From contig JAFLVC010000011.1 of NCBI GenBank assembly GCA_022508505.1, forward strand, positions 1-64,000: DNA of 64,000 nucleotides, in the 5' to 3' direction. Of this stretch, positions 52,580 through 59,760 are shown in pieces (position 1 is the first letter of the stretch; each line of letters begins with the position of its first letter). Both the position numbers and the translations under genes were made by a program. The notes under the pieces are model-generated. The model did no database searches and had not been told where the DNA came from. It saw only the letters and a program-made list of their open reading frames with translations. The stretch comes from Clostridiales bacterium. GTDB taxonomy: Bacteria; Bacillota; Clostridia; Christensenellales; Pumilibacteraceae.

Positions 52580-55150
52580 TTATGCTATGCCCAGCTTTTC
52601 TTTGACCGCCCTGACGCGCTCGGTAAAGTCGACAACCTTTTGCTTTTCGGCGTCGACAAGCTTTTGCGGCGCTTTTGCGACAAAGCCGGCATTATTGAGC
52701 TTAGACTGCGCGAGTTTCAATTCGCTGAGTGCAAACTCCAGCTCCTTTTCAAGCCGCTCACGCTCCTTGCCTGCGTCGGCGAGCGGGATATAAAGCTTAA
52801 TTCCGTCGAGCGCTATGAGCGCGGCGTTTTGAACGTCGTCCGCCGTCTCAACCACATCGCTCGTTCCGGCGAGCTTAGGCAGGTACATTTGGAGAGCTCC
52901 AATGAGCTCGGCATCGCCCGCGACGAACACCTCGGGCGTCTTTGCGACCGCCTCGTTGGTGTGCTTTAGGTTGCGCACGGCGCGAACGCAGTCCTTTACG
53001 CGCTCGATTAAGCTTTCCGATGCGGAATAGTCGACGCGCTTTTTGCTCGGATAGTCGGTCAGCATGAGCTCGCCTTCCGCGCCGGGCAGGTTGTCGTAAA
53101 TCTCCGTCGTGATGAATGGAATTATGGGGTGCACGAGCTTCAACAGCGTTTCGAGCGCATACCGCAAAATGCCGGCGGTGTTTTTTGCGTCGTCGGTGCG
53201 GAGCTGCACCTTGCCGAACTCGATGTACCAATCGCAGAACTCGTCCCAAATAAAGTCGTAAAGCGCTTCTGCGGCGTGGCCCACGTCGTAGCGGTTCATG
53301 GCGGTATTGACGTCGCCGATGAGCTTGTTTAGCTTGCCCATAAGCCAACCGTCGGCGGCGGTTACGGGCTTGGGCTTTTTCTCGTAGCCGCCATCGCACG
53401 CGCCCAAAACGAATTTTGCCGCATTGTAAAGCTTATTCATAAAGTTGCGGTAGCTCGCGAGCGATTCGGTGGAAAAGCACACGTCGCCGCCGCGCGCTAT
53501 GCCGTTTACGAGCGAAAAGCGCAGTGCGTCCGCGCCCGTTTCTTTTACGACCTCCAAAGGATCGACGCCGTTGCCGAGCGACTTACTCATCTTGCGCCCC
53601 TGCCCGTCGCGCACAAGCCCGTGGATATACACTTCTTTAAACGGCACCTCGCCCGTGAATTTAATTCCCGAAAATATCATGCGCGACACCCAGAACGTGA
53701 TGATGTCGTATGCCGTAACGAGAAGGTCGGTCGGATAGTATTTTGCGAGGTCGTCCGTCTTGTCCGGCCAGCCGAGCGTGGAGAACGGCCACAGCGCCGA
53801 CGAGAACCAGGTGTCGAGAACGTCCTCGTCCTGCCGCACTTTTCCGCCGCACTTAGGGCAAACCGTTAAGTCGGTATTGCTCGCAAACTCTTTTCCGCAG
53901 CCGTCGCAATAGAAAACGGGAATGCGGTGTCCCCACCAAAGCTGACGGGAAATGCACCAATCCCTTATGTTGTTCATCCAATTGAAGTACGCTTTTTCAA
54001 AACGCTTGGGTATGAACTTGATCTTGCCCGTCTTGACAGCCGCAATCGCGGGCTCGGCAAGCTCCTTCATCTTTACAAACCACTGCTTGGAAACGATGGG
54101 CTCAACCGTCTGCTTGCACCTACTGCAATGTCCGACGTTGTGAGTGTAGTCCTCCGTCTTTTCGAGAAGCCCGAGCTTTTCCAAATCGGCGACAATCGCC
54201 TTGCGCGCTCTATCACGAGTCATACCCTCGTACTTGCCCGCCTCTGCGTTCATAGTGCCGTCGTCGTTCATTACGCGTATGACCGCAAGGTTGTGTCTCT
54301 GCCCCACTTCGAAGTCGTTGGGATCGTGCGCAGGTGTAATCTTGACCGCGCCCGTTCCGAAATCCTTTTCTACGTAGCTGTCGAACACAATGGGAATCTC
54401 GCGCCCGACGAGCGGAAGCACGACGATTCGCCCTTCCATGCCCGCATAGCGCGGATCTTCGGGATTGACCGCGACTGCCGTGTCGCCGAGAAGCGTTTCC
54501 GGCCGCGTGGTCGCGACTGTAACATACCCTTTGCCGTCCTTAAACGGATACTTGATATGCCAAAGGTGGGACGGCTCGGAAACGTAGTCGACCTCGACGT
54601 CCGATATCGCGGTTTTGCAGCCCGGGCACCAATTGATAATCCTGTCGCCGCGATAGATATACCCCTCGTTATAGAGCGTAACAAACGTCTCGCGCACCGC
54701 CTTTGCGCGCTTTTCGTCCATGGTAAAAGACATTCTCGACCAGTCGAGACTGAACCCCATGGTCTTTTGCTGTTCGACTATGCGATCGCCGTACTTGCGC
54801 TTCCACGCCCAGGCGTGTTCCAAAAACCCGTCGCGCCCGACGTCCGCTTTGGTTAAGCCCTCCTCCTTCATCGCCTCGACAACCTTTATCTCGGTGGCGA
54901 TAGAGGCGTGGTCGTAGCCGGGAAGCCACAGCGTCTCGTACCCCTTCATTCGCTTGTAGCGAACGATCGCGTCGGGAATGGTCATGTTCATCGCATGCCC
55001 GATGTGAAGCTGTCCCGTGATATTGGGCGGCGGCAAAACTATAGAAAACTTCTTTTTCTTCTTGCCGGGTCGCGGCTGAAAACAGCCGTTATCCAGCCAC
55101 CTTTTGCCAATCCGCGCTTCGAAATTTTTCGGTTCGTACGTCTTATCCAT
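52580..55150 (-). CDS. valS: Valyl-tRNA synthetase
   Basis: Class I synthetase of 856 residues from the ATG at 55150 (GGAG six bases upstream); the track start is 38 codons too early. HIGH is present in QLHIGHAMNMTIPDA, KMSKS in GRKMSKSLGNGVDPLEV, and the editing domain carries TTRPETLLGDTAVAVNP. A C-terminal coiled coil (ERERLEKELEFALSELKLAQSKL) binds tRNA. The leader is only about 29 bases, so there is no T-box. Confidence 0.99.
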   Translation of the reverse strand: MDKTYEPKNFEARIGKRWLDNGCFQPRPGKKKKKFSIVLPPPNITGQLHIGHAMNMTIPDAIVRYKRMKGYETLWLPGYDHASIATEIKVVEAMKEEGLTKADVGRDGFLEHAWAWKRKYGDRIVEQQKTMGFSLDWSRMSFTMDEKRAKAVRETFVTLYNEGYIYRGDRIINWCPGCKTAISDVEVDYVSEPSHLWHIKYPFKDGKGYVTVATTRPETLLGDTAVAVNPEDPRYAGMEGRIVVLPLVGREIPIVFDSYVEKDFGTGAVKITPAHDPNDFEVGQRHNLAVIRVMNDDGTMNAEAGKYEGMTRDRARKAIVADLEKLGLLEKTEDYTHNVGHCSRCKQTVEPIVSKQWFVKMKELAEPAIAAVKTGKIKFIPKRFEKAYFNWMNNIRDWCISRQLWWGHRIPVFYCDGCGKEFASNTDLTVCPKCGGKVRQDEDVLDTWFSSALWPFSTLGWPDKTDDLAKYYPTDLLVTAYDIITFWVSRMIFSGIKFTGEVPFKEVYIHGLVRDGQGRKMSKSLGNGVDPLEVVKETGADALRFSLVNGIARGGDVCFSTESLASYRNFMNKLYNAAKFVLGACDGGYEKKPKPVTAADGWLMGKLNKLIGDVNTAMNRYDVGHAAEALYDFIWDEFCDWYIEFGKVQLRTDDAKNTAGILRYALETLLKLVHPIIPFITTEIYDNLPGAEGELMLTDYPSKKRVDYSASESLIERVKDCVRAVRNLKHTNEAVAKTPEVFVAGDAELIGALQMYLPKLAGTSDVVETADDVQNAALIALDGIKLYIPLADAGKERERLEKELEFALSELKLAQSKLNNAGFVAKAPQKLVDAEKQKVVDFTERVRAVKEKLGIA

Positions 55151-55185
55151 GTTGAGCTCCAAAACCCACTGATATAACTCATTAA

Positions 55186-55214
55186 AGTATAGCATGCGCC
55201 ATAAAAAAAGGCAA
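55186..55214 (-). promoter_or_regulatory. Promoter of valS
   Basis: On the minus strand TTGCCT, 17 bases, TATACT, about 36 bases before the valS ATG. Confidence 0.65.
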
Positions 55215-55216
55215 AC

Positions 55217-55243
55217 AAAAAGAGCGCCGAAGCGCTCTTTTTT
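55217..55243 (-). terminator. Terminator of the four-span membrane protein gene
   Basis: Stem AAGAGCGC/GCGCTCTT with T runs on both strands, about 25 bases after the minus-strand stop at 55266 and directly upstream of the valS promoter. Confidence 0.88.
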
Positions 55244-55265
55244 GCTTTGCATTATTATTATCAAA

Positions 55266-55775
55266 TTACTCTTTGAAAGGGCCGACTGCGGGAAGCAGTG
55301 CGCAAACGCCGCCGAGCAAGCCGCCGATGAAAGCGAGGATGCCGCCGATGCCGATGCTGTAAGATACAGTCATTCCCGGCACGTTGACGTCGGGGAACTG
55401 ACCGGCAAGGACAATGCCCGAAACGAGAACGAGAACCGCGCCGACAAGCGAAACAATAGCCGCGCAAAGCGTCAAAAGCTTGATGTTCTTCTTGACGAAC
55501 AGGCGAAGTATCGCGTCAACGAGAGCGGCAGCAAGTCCGACAACGAGAACGATGAACGAAATCACCGCGAACACGTTGCTCGGAGCGCCCATCTCGCCCC
55601 AACCTTCTTCAAACAGGTTGACGGTCGTGCTGGTGTTTATACTTTGCCCCCCAACCGAAGCCCCAGCCGTCATGGTGACTTCGCCGATGAACATGCCGAC
55701 AATGGCGAGCACGAGTCCGACGAGGACGACGCCTGCGAAAATGAAGCCGCAGAGCTTTTTGGTCTTTTCTTCCAT
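55266..55775 (-). CDS. Four-span membrane protein, unknown
   Basis: 169 residues from the ATG at 55775, five bases after GGAGG; the track start is a TTG inside that ribosome-binding site. There are four hydrophobic helices at about 10-30, 70-95, 105-125 and 140-160, with a polar extracellular loop after the first (GGQSINTSTTVNLFEEGWGE). This is a tetraspan plan, but no family is recognised. The 236-base gap upstream (55776-56011) has no gene. Confidence 0.75.
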   Translation of the reverse strand: MEEKTKKLCGFIFAGVVLVGLVLAIVGMFIGEVTMTAGASVGGQSINTSTTVNLFEEGWGEMGAPSNVFAVISFIVLVVGLAAALVDAILRLFVKKNIKLLTLCAAIVSLVGAVLVLVSGIVLAGQFPDVNVPGMTVSYSIGIGGILAFIGGLLGGVCALLPAVGPFKE

Positions 55776-56011
55776 TTCTACCTCCAATAGGATTATTGTG
55801 GTTTCATTTTAACACTGTAAAAAGGCGGTTTAGGATTAAAAAATATCCTTTTATACAAAATAAACAAATTTGTGTAAGTGTGTCGAAATGTAAACTGTCA
55901 ATACATTATATTGTCAGAAAATATGTAATATTCTATGTCGCACGACAGCCGCCGCCGCGCATACACTGAAATATAATTACGCCGCACATCGCGGCAAATC
56001 GGAGGAAAACA

Positions 56012-56293
56012 ATGAAGAAAAAACTAACCGCAATGTTGACGGCGCTGACGCTGTTGATACTCCCCATCGGGCTCGCCGGCTGCTCGGACGACGGAAAGAC
56101 GACCGTTAGGCTCAGCGAGGTCACTCACTCAATTTTCTACGCGCCGCTGTACATAGCCATAAACAAGGGCTATTTCGATGACGAGAACATCAAGATCGAG
56201 CTACAAAACGGCGGCGGCGCCGACAAGGTAATGACTTCAGTCATTTCGGGCTCTGCCGACATCGGACTCATGGGCCCAGAAGCCACAATTTAA
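56012..56293 (+). pseudogene. Substrate-binding lipoprotein gene (NMT1/ThiY-like), truncated by element insertion
   Basis: The product starts with a lipoprotein signal (LPIGLAGCSDDG) and runs into the opening of an ABC solute-binding protein of the NMT1/SsuA type: EVTHSIFYAPLYIAINKGYFDDENI, GGGADKVMTSVISGSADIGLMGPEA. It then stops two codons later, at 93 of an expected 320-340 residues. The missing part must lie elsewhere. Immediately downstream the content changes to phage genes, so the junction is probably the left attachment site. GGAGGAAAAC precedes the ATG. Confidence 0.82.
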
Positions 56294-56318
56294 GCGGATA
56301 CTTCAATAGGGACTAATT

Positions 56319-56348
56319 TTAAAAAGCGACTGAATTCAGCCGCTTTTT
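56319..56348. terminator. Terminator at the left end of the element
   Basis: Stem AAAAAGCG..CTGAATTCAG..CGCTTTTT with a T run on both strands. It lies between the truncated plus-strand gene and the first minus-strand minigene. Confidence 0.8.
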
Positions 56349-56362
56349 GAATTTCATATAAA

Positions 56363-56524
56363 TTACATTTCTTGCTCATCTTCATCATAATAACTTGGAG
56401 TTGCGAAAGTATCTGGTTCACCATCATCATCACCACCGCCACTCCTGTACGTAGTGCCGCTTAGTGACGAACCATCGTTATAACCATAAAGGTTATCGCT
56501 TTTAAGGATTTCATCATCGCTCAT
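56363..56524 (-). CDS. Minigene 1: 53-residue acidic, Gly-rich peptide
   Basis: Absent from the ORF track. It reads MSDDEILKSDNLYGYNDGSS, passes a GGGDDDGEPD stretch and ends YDEDEQEM. AGGAGG lies 6 bases before the ATG, and a consensus promoter and flanking terminators make it a self-contained unit. It is acidic, probably disordered, without signal peptide or Cys. No family is recognised. The expression signals resemble those of minigene 2. Confidence 0.72.
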   Translation of the reverse strand: MSDDEILKSDNLYGYNDGSSLSGTTYRSGGGDDDGEPDTFATPSYYDEDEQEM

Positions 56525-56556
56525 AATACTGCCTCCTAATTGTTTATTGTTTTAAC

Positions 56557-56585
56557 ATTATATACAATTATCTATAATTTGTCAA
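56557..56585 (-). promoter_or_regulatory. Consensus promoter of minigene 1
   Basis: On the minus strand TTGACA, 17 bases, TATAAT: a perfect consensus. The flanking GTATTGACAAAT and AATTGT recur in the minigene 2 promoter. Confidence 0.9.
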
Positions 56586-56606
56586 TACACTTTATTACTT
56601 TTTTTC

Positions 56607-56649
56607 AAATTAAAATCGGACGACAATATCCGCCGTCCGATTTTAATTT
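56607..56649. terminator. Long hairpin between the two minigenes
   Basis: A 16-bp perfect stem, AAATTAAAATCGGACG and its complement, with an 11-base loop. The AT-rich outer part gives T runs on both strands. It ends minigene 2 and insulates minigene 1. Confidence 0.85.
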
Positions 56650-56669
56650 ATGAAACAAAAATATTATCA

Positions 56670-56807
56670 CTAAACTCCAATTTCTTTTTCGGGTTCAGGC
56701 TCGGGCGCAGGTTCAGGACTAGCAGAAGACGATGAACTCGGAGTGCCATCATCTCCTTTTGCGCCGCTACCAATCCTTATCATCTTTTGAATAAGCGTTT
56801 CTCCCAT
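56670..56807 (-). CDS. Minigene 2: 45-residue Ser/Pro/Glu-rich peptide
   Basis: Absent from the ORF track. It reads MGETLIQKMIRIGSGAKGDD, then a serine run and PEPAPEPEPEKEIGV. GAGGTG lies close before the ATG, with its own promoter and terminator. The N-terminus could be an amphipathic helix; the rest is disordered. It shares a GDDG/DDDGEP patch with minigene 1 but no convincing homology. Function is unknown. Confidence 0.7.
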   Translation of the reverse strand: MGETLIQKMIRIGSGAKGDDGTPSSSSSASPEPAPEPEPEKEIGV

Positions 56808-56837
56808 AATCATCACCTCTTTACAATTTGTTATTTT

Positions 56838-56866
56838 ATTTTACACAATTTTCAGAGATTTGTCAA
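56838..56866 (-). promoter_or_regulatory. Promoter of minigene 2
   Basis: On the minus strand TTGACA, 17 bases, TAAAAT. It lies at the very end of the preceding membrane-protein gene. Confidence 0.82.
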
Positions 56867-56873
56867 TACATTT

Positions 56874-57728
56874 TCATTTTTTTGCTACACTTAACCTCGG
56901 CACGCTCACCCACTCGTCGAACTCATGCAAGAAAGCGATTCGCCGCAAAATGACCTTGTTTTTGGTCTCTGTAATCCGCGCATAACCTTCGTGCTCGGAA
57001 CTGTAAGCCGTCAGCACTATTGTTAGGAGCCGCAAAAAGAACATCACCCATGCGCTAATATCCGTAATGTCTTTTGCCGGCTCCCATGCAAGCAGTGCCA
57101 AAATGAGAGCAATAAATACGGCACGGAGCGCACGGAGCGATATGCGAGCCGTCTTGTCCGCACGCTCGTTATAGTTCACGCCGCAGTCATCGTCCGTTTT
57201 GCTGTCGCTCAACAAATCAATCGCCCGAACAGGCACTACGCGTACTCGCCCATTCTGAACTTTTGCAACCGCTCGTCGCTGTCGACGAGTATAACCGTCT
57301 TCTTTCAGCTTCTTGGTAGACATAGTTTTAAGCGTATCGTCATACAGCTTGCGGTCTATACCTACATTTGCGAGAATGACCGTAATCTTATCATCTCGCA
57401 TTTGCTCGGTCTTTGCTTTGCAGAATGCTCGTAGATCGCCGAGCTGTCCGCCATCAGTAACAGCCTTAATCTGCTTACCGTAAATGGCGGCATTATCCTT
57501 ATAAGCGGAGTTCTCTTCGCGCTTGGCACGGTCAGTCCCCGAATTTATCCACAATATGGCAGTCGACACCAAAAGAAAAATGTTGATGATGAGCTGCGGC
57601 AAAAACACAGCCATGTCGAACTCGTCGTTAAGGCTGAAAACGACGAATTGCAACAGAAGCGTAACAATGATTGTAAGGGCGCTTATTGTTATAGGTATAA
57701 GACCTCTGATGCTTATCTTCTCTTTCAT
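56874..57728 (-). CDS. Phage-region membrane protein, unknown
   Basis: 284 residues. Two membrane helices near 11-33 and 40-62, a basic cytoplasmic middle (DGYTRRQRRAVAKVQNGRVR), and two more helices near 205-245. No recognised family. It overlaps the preceding gene by 4 bases (ATGA), so it is the last gene of the late transcript. Confidence 0.7.
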   Translation of the reverse strand: MKEKISIRGLIPITISALTIIVTLLLQFVVFSLNDEFDMAVFLPQLIINIFLLVSTAILWINSGTDRAKREENSAYKDNAAIYGKQIKAVTDGGQLGDLRAFCKAKTEQMRDDKITVILANVGIDRKLYDDTLKTMSTKKLKEDGYTRRQRRAVAKVQNGRVRVVPVRAIDLLSDSKTDDDCGVNYNERADKTARISLRALRAVFIALILALLAWEPAKDITDISAWVMFFLRLLTIVLTAYSSEHEGYARITETKNKVILRRIAFLHEFDEWVSVPRLSVAKK

Positions 57729-58222
57729 GATTCTCCCCCTCCGTGCTTGCCGTGCACTTCTCGCGCCGCGAGCACGCCGAACACTGTGCCGACGACATAC
57801 GCCGCGAGCGTAAAACCGATTGCGCCGGACATCTGCAGAATAGCGTTTTCCATAGCTTTACAGGCTATCAGGAGCGCGGCGAGCAACAGTACGGGAATAA
57901 TGGCGTTGATAACCGCCTCGACGGTGCGCTTGCACTTCAAGTCGGACTCCAAGTTTTTGACCTTTTCCGCGTCGCACTCGACGGACAAGTCCGCTTCCTG
58001 CTGCGCGATCTGCGCCGACAGCTTAGTCATTCGCGGCTTCAACAGCGTGTTCTTGGCGATTATCACGACAACAATCACAAGCAACAGCGCGGCAAGCGGC
58101 AGCTTGTACGCAAGTCCGCCGCCTGTATCGCCATACTGTATGAAAATGAACACGAGCGGCGCCACAGCGCAAAACAGCGCCTGCAACACCGTGAATATAA
58201 TCAGCTTTTTCGTTATCTTCAT
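57725..58222 (-). CDS. Phage-region membrane protein, possible holin
   Basis: 165 residues with two helices at the N-terminus, a charged coiled coil in the middle (KLSAQIAQQEADLSVECDAEKVKNLESDL) and two helices near the C-terminus. The position after the tail genes and the small size would suit a holin, but no holin motif and no adjacent endolysin is seen. It starts 4 bases after the next upstream stop. Confidence 0.62.
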   Translation of the reverse strand: MKITKKLIIFTVLQALFCAVAPLVFIFIQYGDTGGGLAYKLPLAALLLVIVVVIIAKNTLLKPRMTKLSAQIAQQEADLSVECDAEKVKNLESDLKCKRTVEAVINAIIPVLLLAALLIACKAMENAILQMSGAIGFTLAAYVVGTVFGVLAAREVHGKHGGGES

Positions 58223-58226
58223 GGCA

Positions 58227-58721
58227 TCACCCGAAGTTGATTGTGTCCGCCCTATCTTCTGCGGTCGGCTTATCCAAACTTATAGGATTGAGCTTGACCG
58301 TGGCGATAACCTCTTTTTCGGGCGGCTTATACTCGCTGTCGAGTTCCTTGACTGCGGCTATAAGCGCGGCGCGTTCCTCGTCGGTCAACATTCTGAGGTG
58401 CGTAAGCGCCTCGCCTATAAGTGCGAGAAGATGCTTGTAAGAGTTTGTCTCATCGGCGACGATTTTTACTTTTTCGGACAACGCATCGCTTATCTCTTTC
58501 AGTCGTTTTTCGACTATCGCCGTGATGTCGATATCAAGCGTCTTTCCGGCGAGCTTGTCCGCGACCTTGCTTGCAATGGCGTTTATGTCGTAGACCGACG
58601 ATGCCTTTGCTATGAGTTGCCCGAGAAGCACACGCGCGAGCACATATATAATCGTGCCGCCGCCGAGTGCGCCGATGATTGAGAGTATGTACGGCTGTAC
58701 AGTTTGCCAAATTGCGTTCAT
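58227..58721 (-). CDS. Phage-region single-span helical protein
   Basis: 164 residues: one N-terminal membrane helix with a glycine-rich stretch (ILSIIGALGGGTIIYVLARVLLG), then a long helical part with heptads (IVEKRLKEISDALSEKVKIVADETNSYKHLL) and a short beta tail. No family is recognised. It lies 14 bases after the coiled-coil protein gene. Confidence 0.68.
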   Translation of the reverse strand: MNAIWQTVQPYILSIIGALGGGTIIYVLARVLLGQLIAKASSVYDINAIASKVADKLAGKTLDIDITAIVEKRLKEISDALSEKVKIVADETNSYKHLLALIGEALTHLRMLTDEERAALIAAVKELDSEYKPPEKEVIATVKLNPISLDKPTAEDRADTINFG

Positions 58722-58735
58722 GATATATCTCCTTT

Positions 58736-59389
58736 TTAATTGATTACTGTGGGATCGTAGTTGCTTTCAAGCGCGGTCAAGCGCTCCGAAAGGTTGTTGA
58801 TGACTTCGATTGCTTTGTTGTAGTTCTCTGCGAGCGTTCCGTTTGCCGCCTGCACTGCCGCAAGCGCCTTTAACAGCTCCGTCAGCCGCTCGGCGTGTTC
58901 TTGTTCGGCTCGGTCGGTTTCTTTCTTGTAGCTTGCAAATTCGGTTTGTAGGCTATCGAAAGCCGCGAGCAACGCGCTGTACTCGGCACGCGCTTTCGCA
59001 TTGGCGCTCTCGATTTCCGCGAGCCGCGCGAAGAGCGCCTTGTCGTCGACGCCTGCGGTGATTTGCCATTGGGTTTGACGGAGCGATATAAACGATCCGA
59101 CTTTGAGTGTCTGACATTCCCAAGAGCGCAGAACCGCATCGTCGCTCACTTGGCACACCGTCAGCCCGACGAGCTGCTCTTTTTTGAGCAGTTCCTTGGG
59201 CACTTTCGCCACACCGTCCTTTACGATCGTGCGGTACTCGATGCCGCTCTCGTCGCGGAACAGTGCCACATACGCGCCGTTTTCGGGCAAAACAAAAGAC
59301 ACAGTGAAAGTGCCTTTGATGTCGCGCAATATAGGCGTGGAGTCGACTATGACGCCGACGTCGGAATTATGTATAAGTTCGTATTTCAT
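58736..59389 (-). CDS. Phage structural protein with C-terminal coiled coil
   Basis: 217 residues. The first 110 are beta-rich (GTFTVSFVLPENGAYVALFRDESGIEY). The rest is a long coiled coil (LAEIESANAKARAEYSALLAAFDSLQTEF to LSERLTALESNYDP) of the kind that trimerises tail accessory proteins. No exact family is recognised. Confidence 0.7.
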   Translation of the reverse strand: MKYELIHNSDVGVIVDSTPILRDIKGTFTVSFVLPENGAYVALFRDESGIEYRTIVKDGVAKVPKELLKKEQLVGLTVCQVSDDAVLRSWECQTLKVGSFISLRQTQWQITAGVDDKALFARLAEIESANAKARAEYSALLAAFDSLQTEFASYKKETDRAEQEHAERLTELLKALAAVQAANGTLAENYNKAIEVINNLSERLTALESNYDPTVIN

Positions 59390-59401
59390 ATCCCACCGTC
59401 C

Positions 59402-59746
59402 CTATAAATAGTAAGCGATGCGGCTTGGTATATCCGAAAAAGCCCATTCTTCAAGGTTAAGTAACGCCTTGTACCATCGCATTACTTGATCGTCGTCAAT
59501 TTCTCGACCGCGCAGGACGGCTTTTTCCCATTTATCGAAAGCGATAAGAAGCGACGAACGTTGCTGACGTTTTATATTAAGCAACTCGTCTTGTGTTGGC
59601 TGCGGTACTTCGGCTATCCTAAACCGCCGACCGTTTTCGTCGGACTCTATTTCCTCGATATACAGATTTCCGAGAGAATTACAAAACTCCGCACGCTGAG
59701 CGTACTCGTCATCGGCGTAAAATATATCCCCTACTTTGTATTCCAT
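59402..59746 (-). CDS. Small phage protein, possible tail-fibre chaperone (XkdW/DUF4376-like)
   Basis: 114 residues from the ATG at 59746, preceded by AAAGGAGAAATA; the track start is 10 codons early. A short N-terminal beta part is followed by a helical C-terminus: QDELLNIKRQQRSSLLIAFDKWEKAVLRGREIDDD, MRWYKALLNLEEW. That pattern and the place right after the fibre gene recall phage tail-assembly chaperones. The match is by pattern only. Confidence 0.6.
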   Translation of the reverse strand: MEYKVGDIFYADDEYAQRAEFCNSLGNLYIEEIESDENGRRFRIAEVPQPTQDELLNIKRQQRSSLLIAFDKWEKAVLRGREIDDDQVMRWYKALLNLEEWAFSDIPSRIAYYL

Positions 59747-59760
59747 GATTATTTCTCCTT

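Noticed and set aside
55151-55214. T-box leader for valS, and likewise for cysE-cysS at 45948-46037
   Set aside because: The predicted leaders are under 100 bases and lack a T-box sequence; valS has a plain promoter about 30-40 bases upstream of its ATG.
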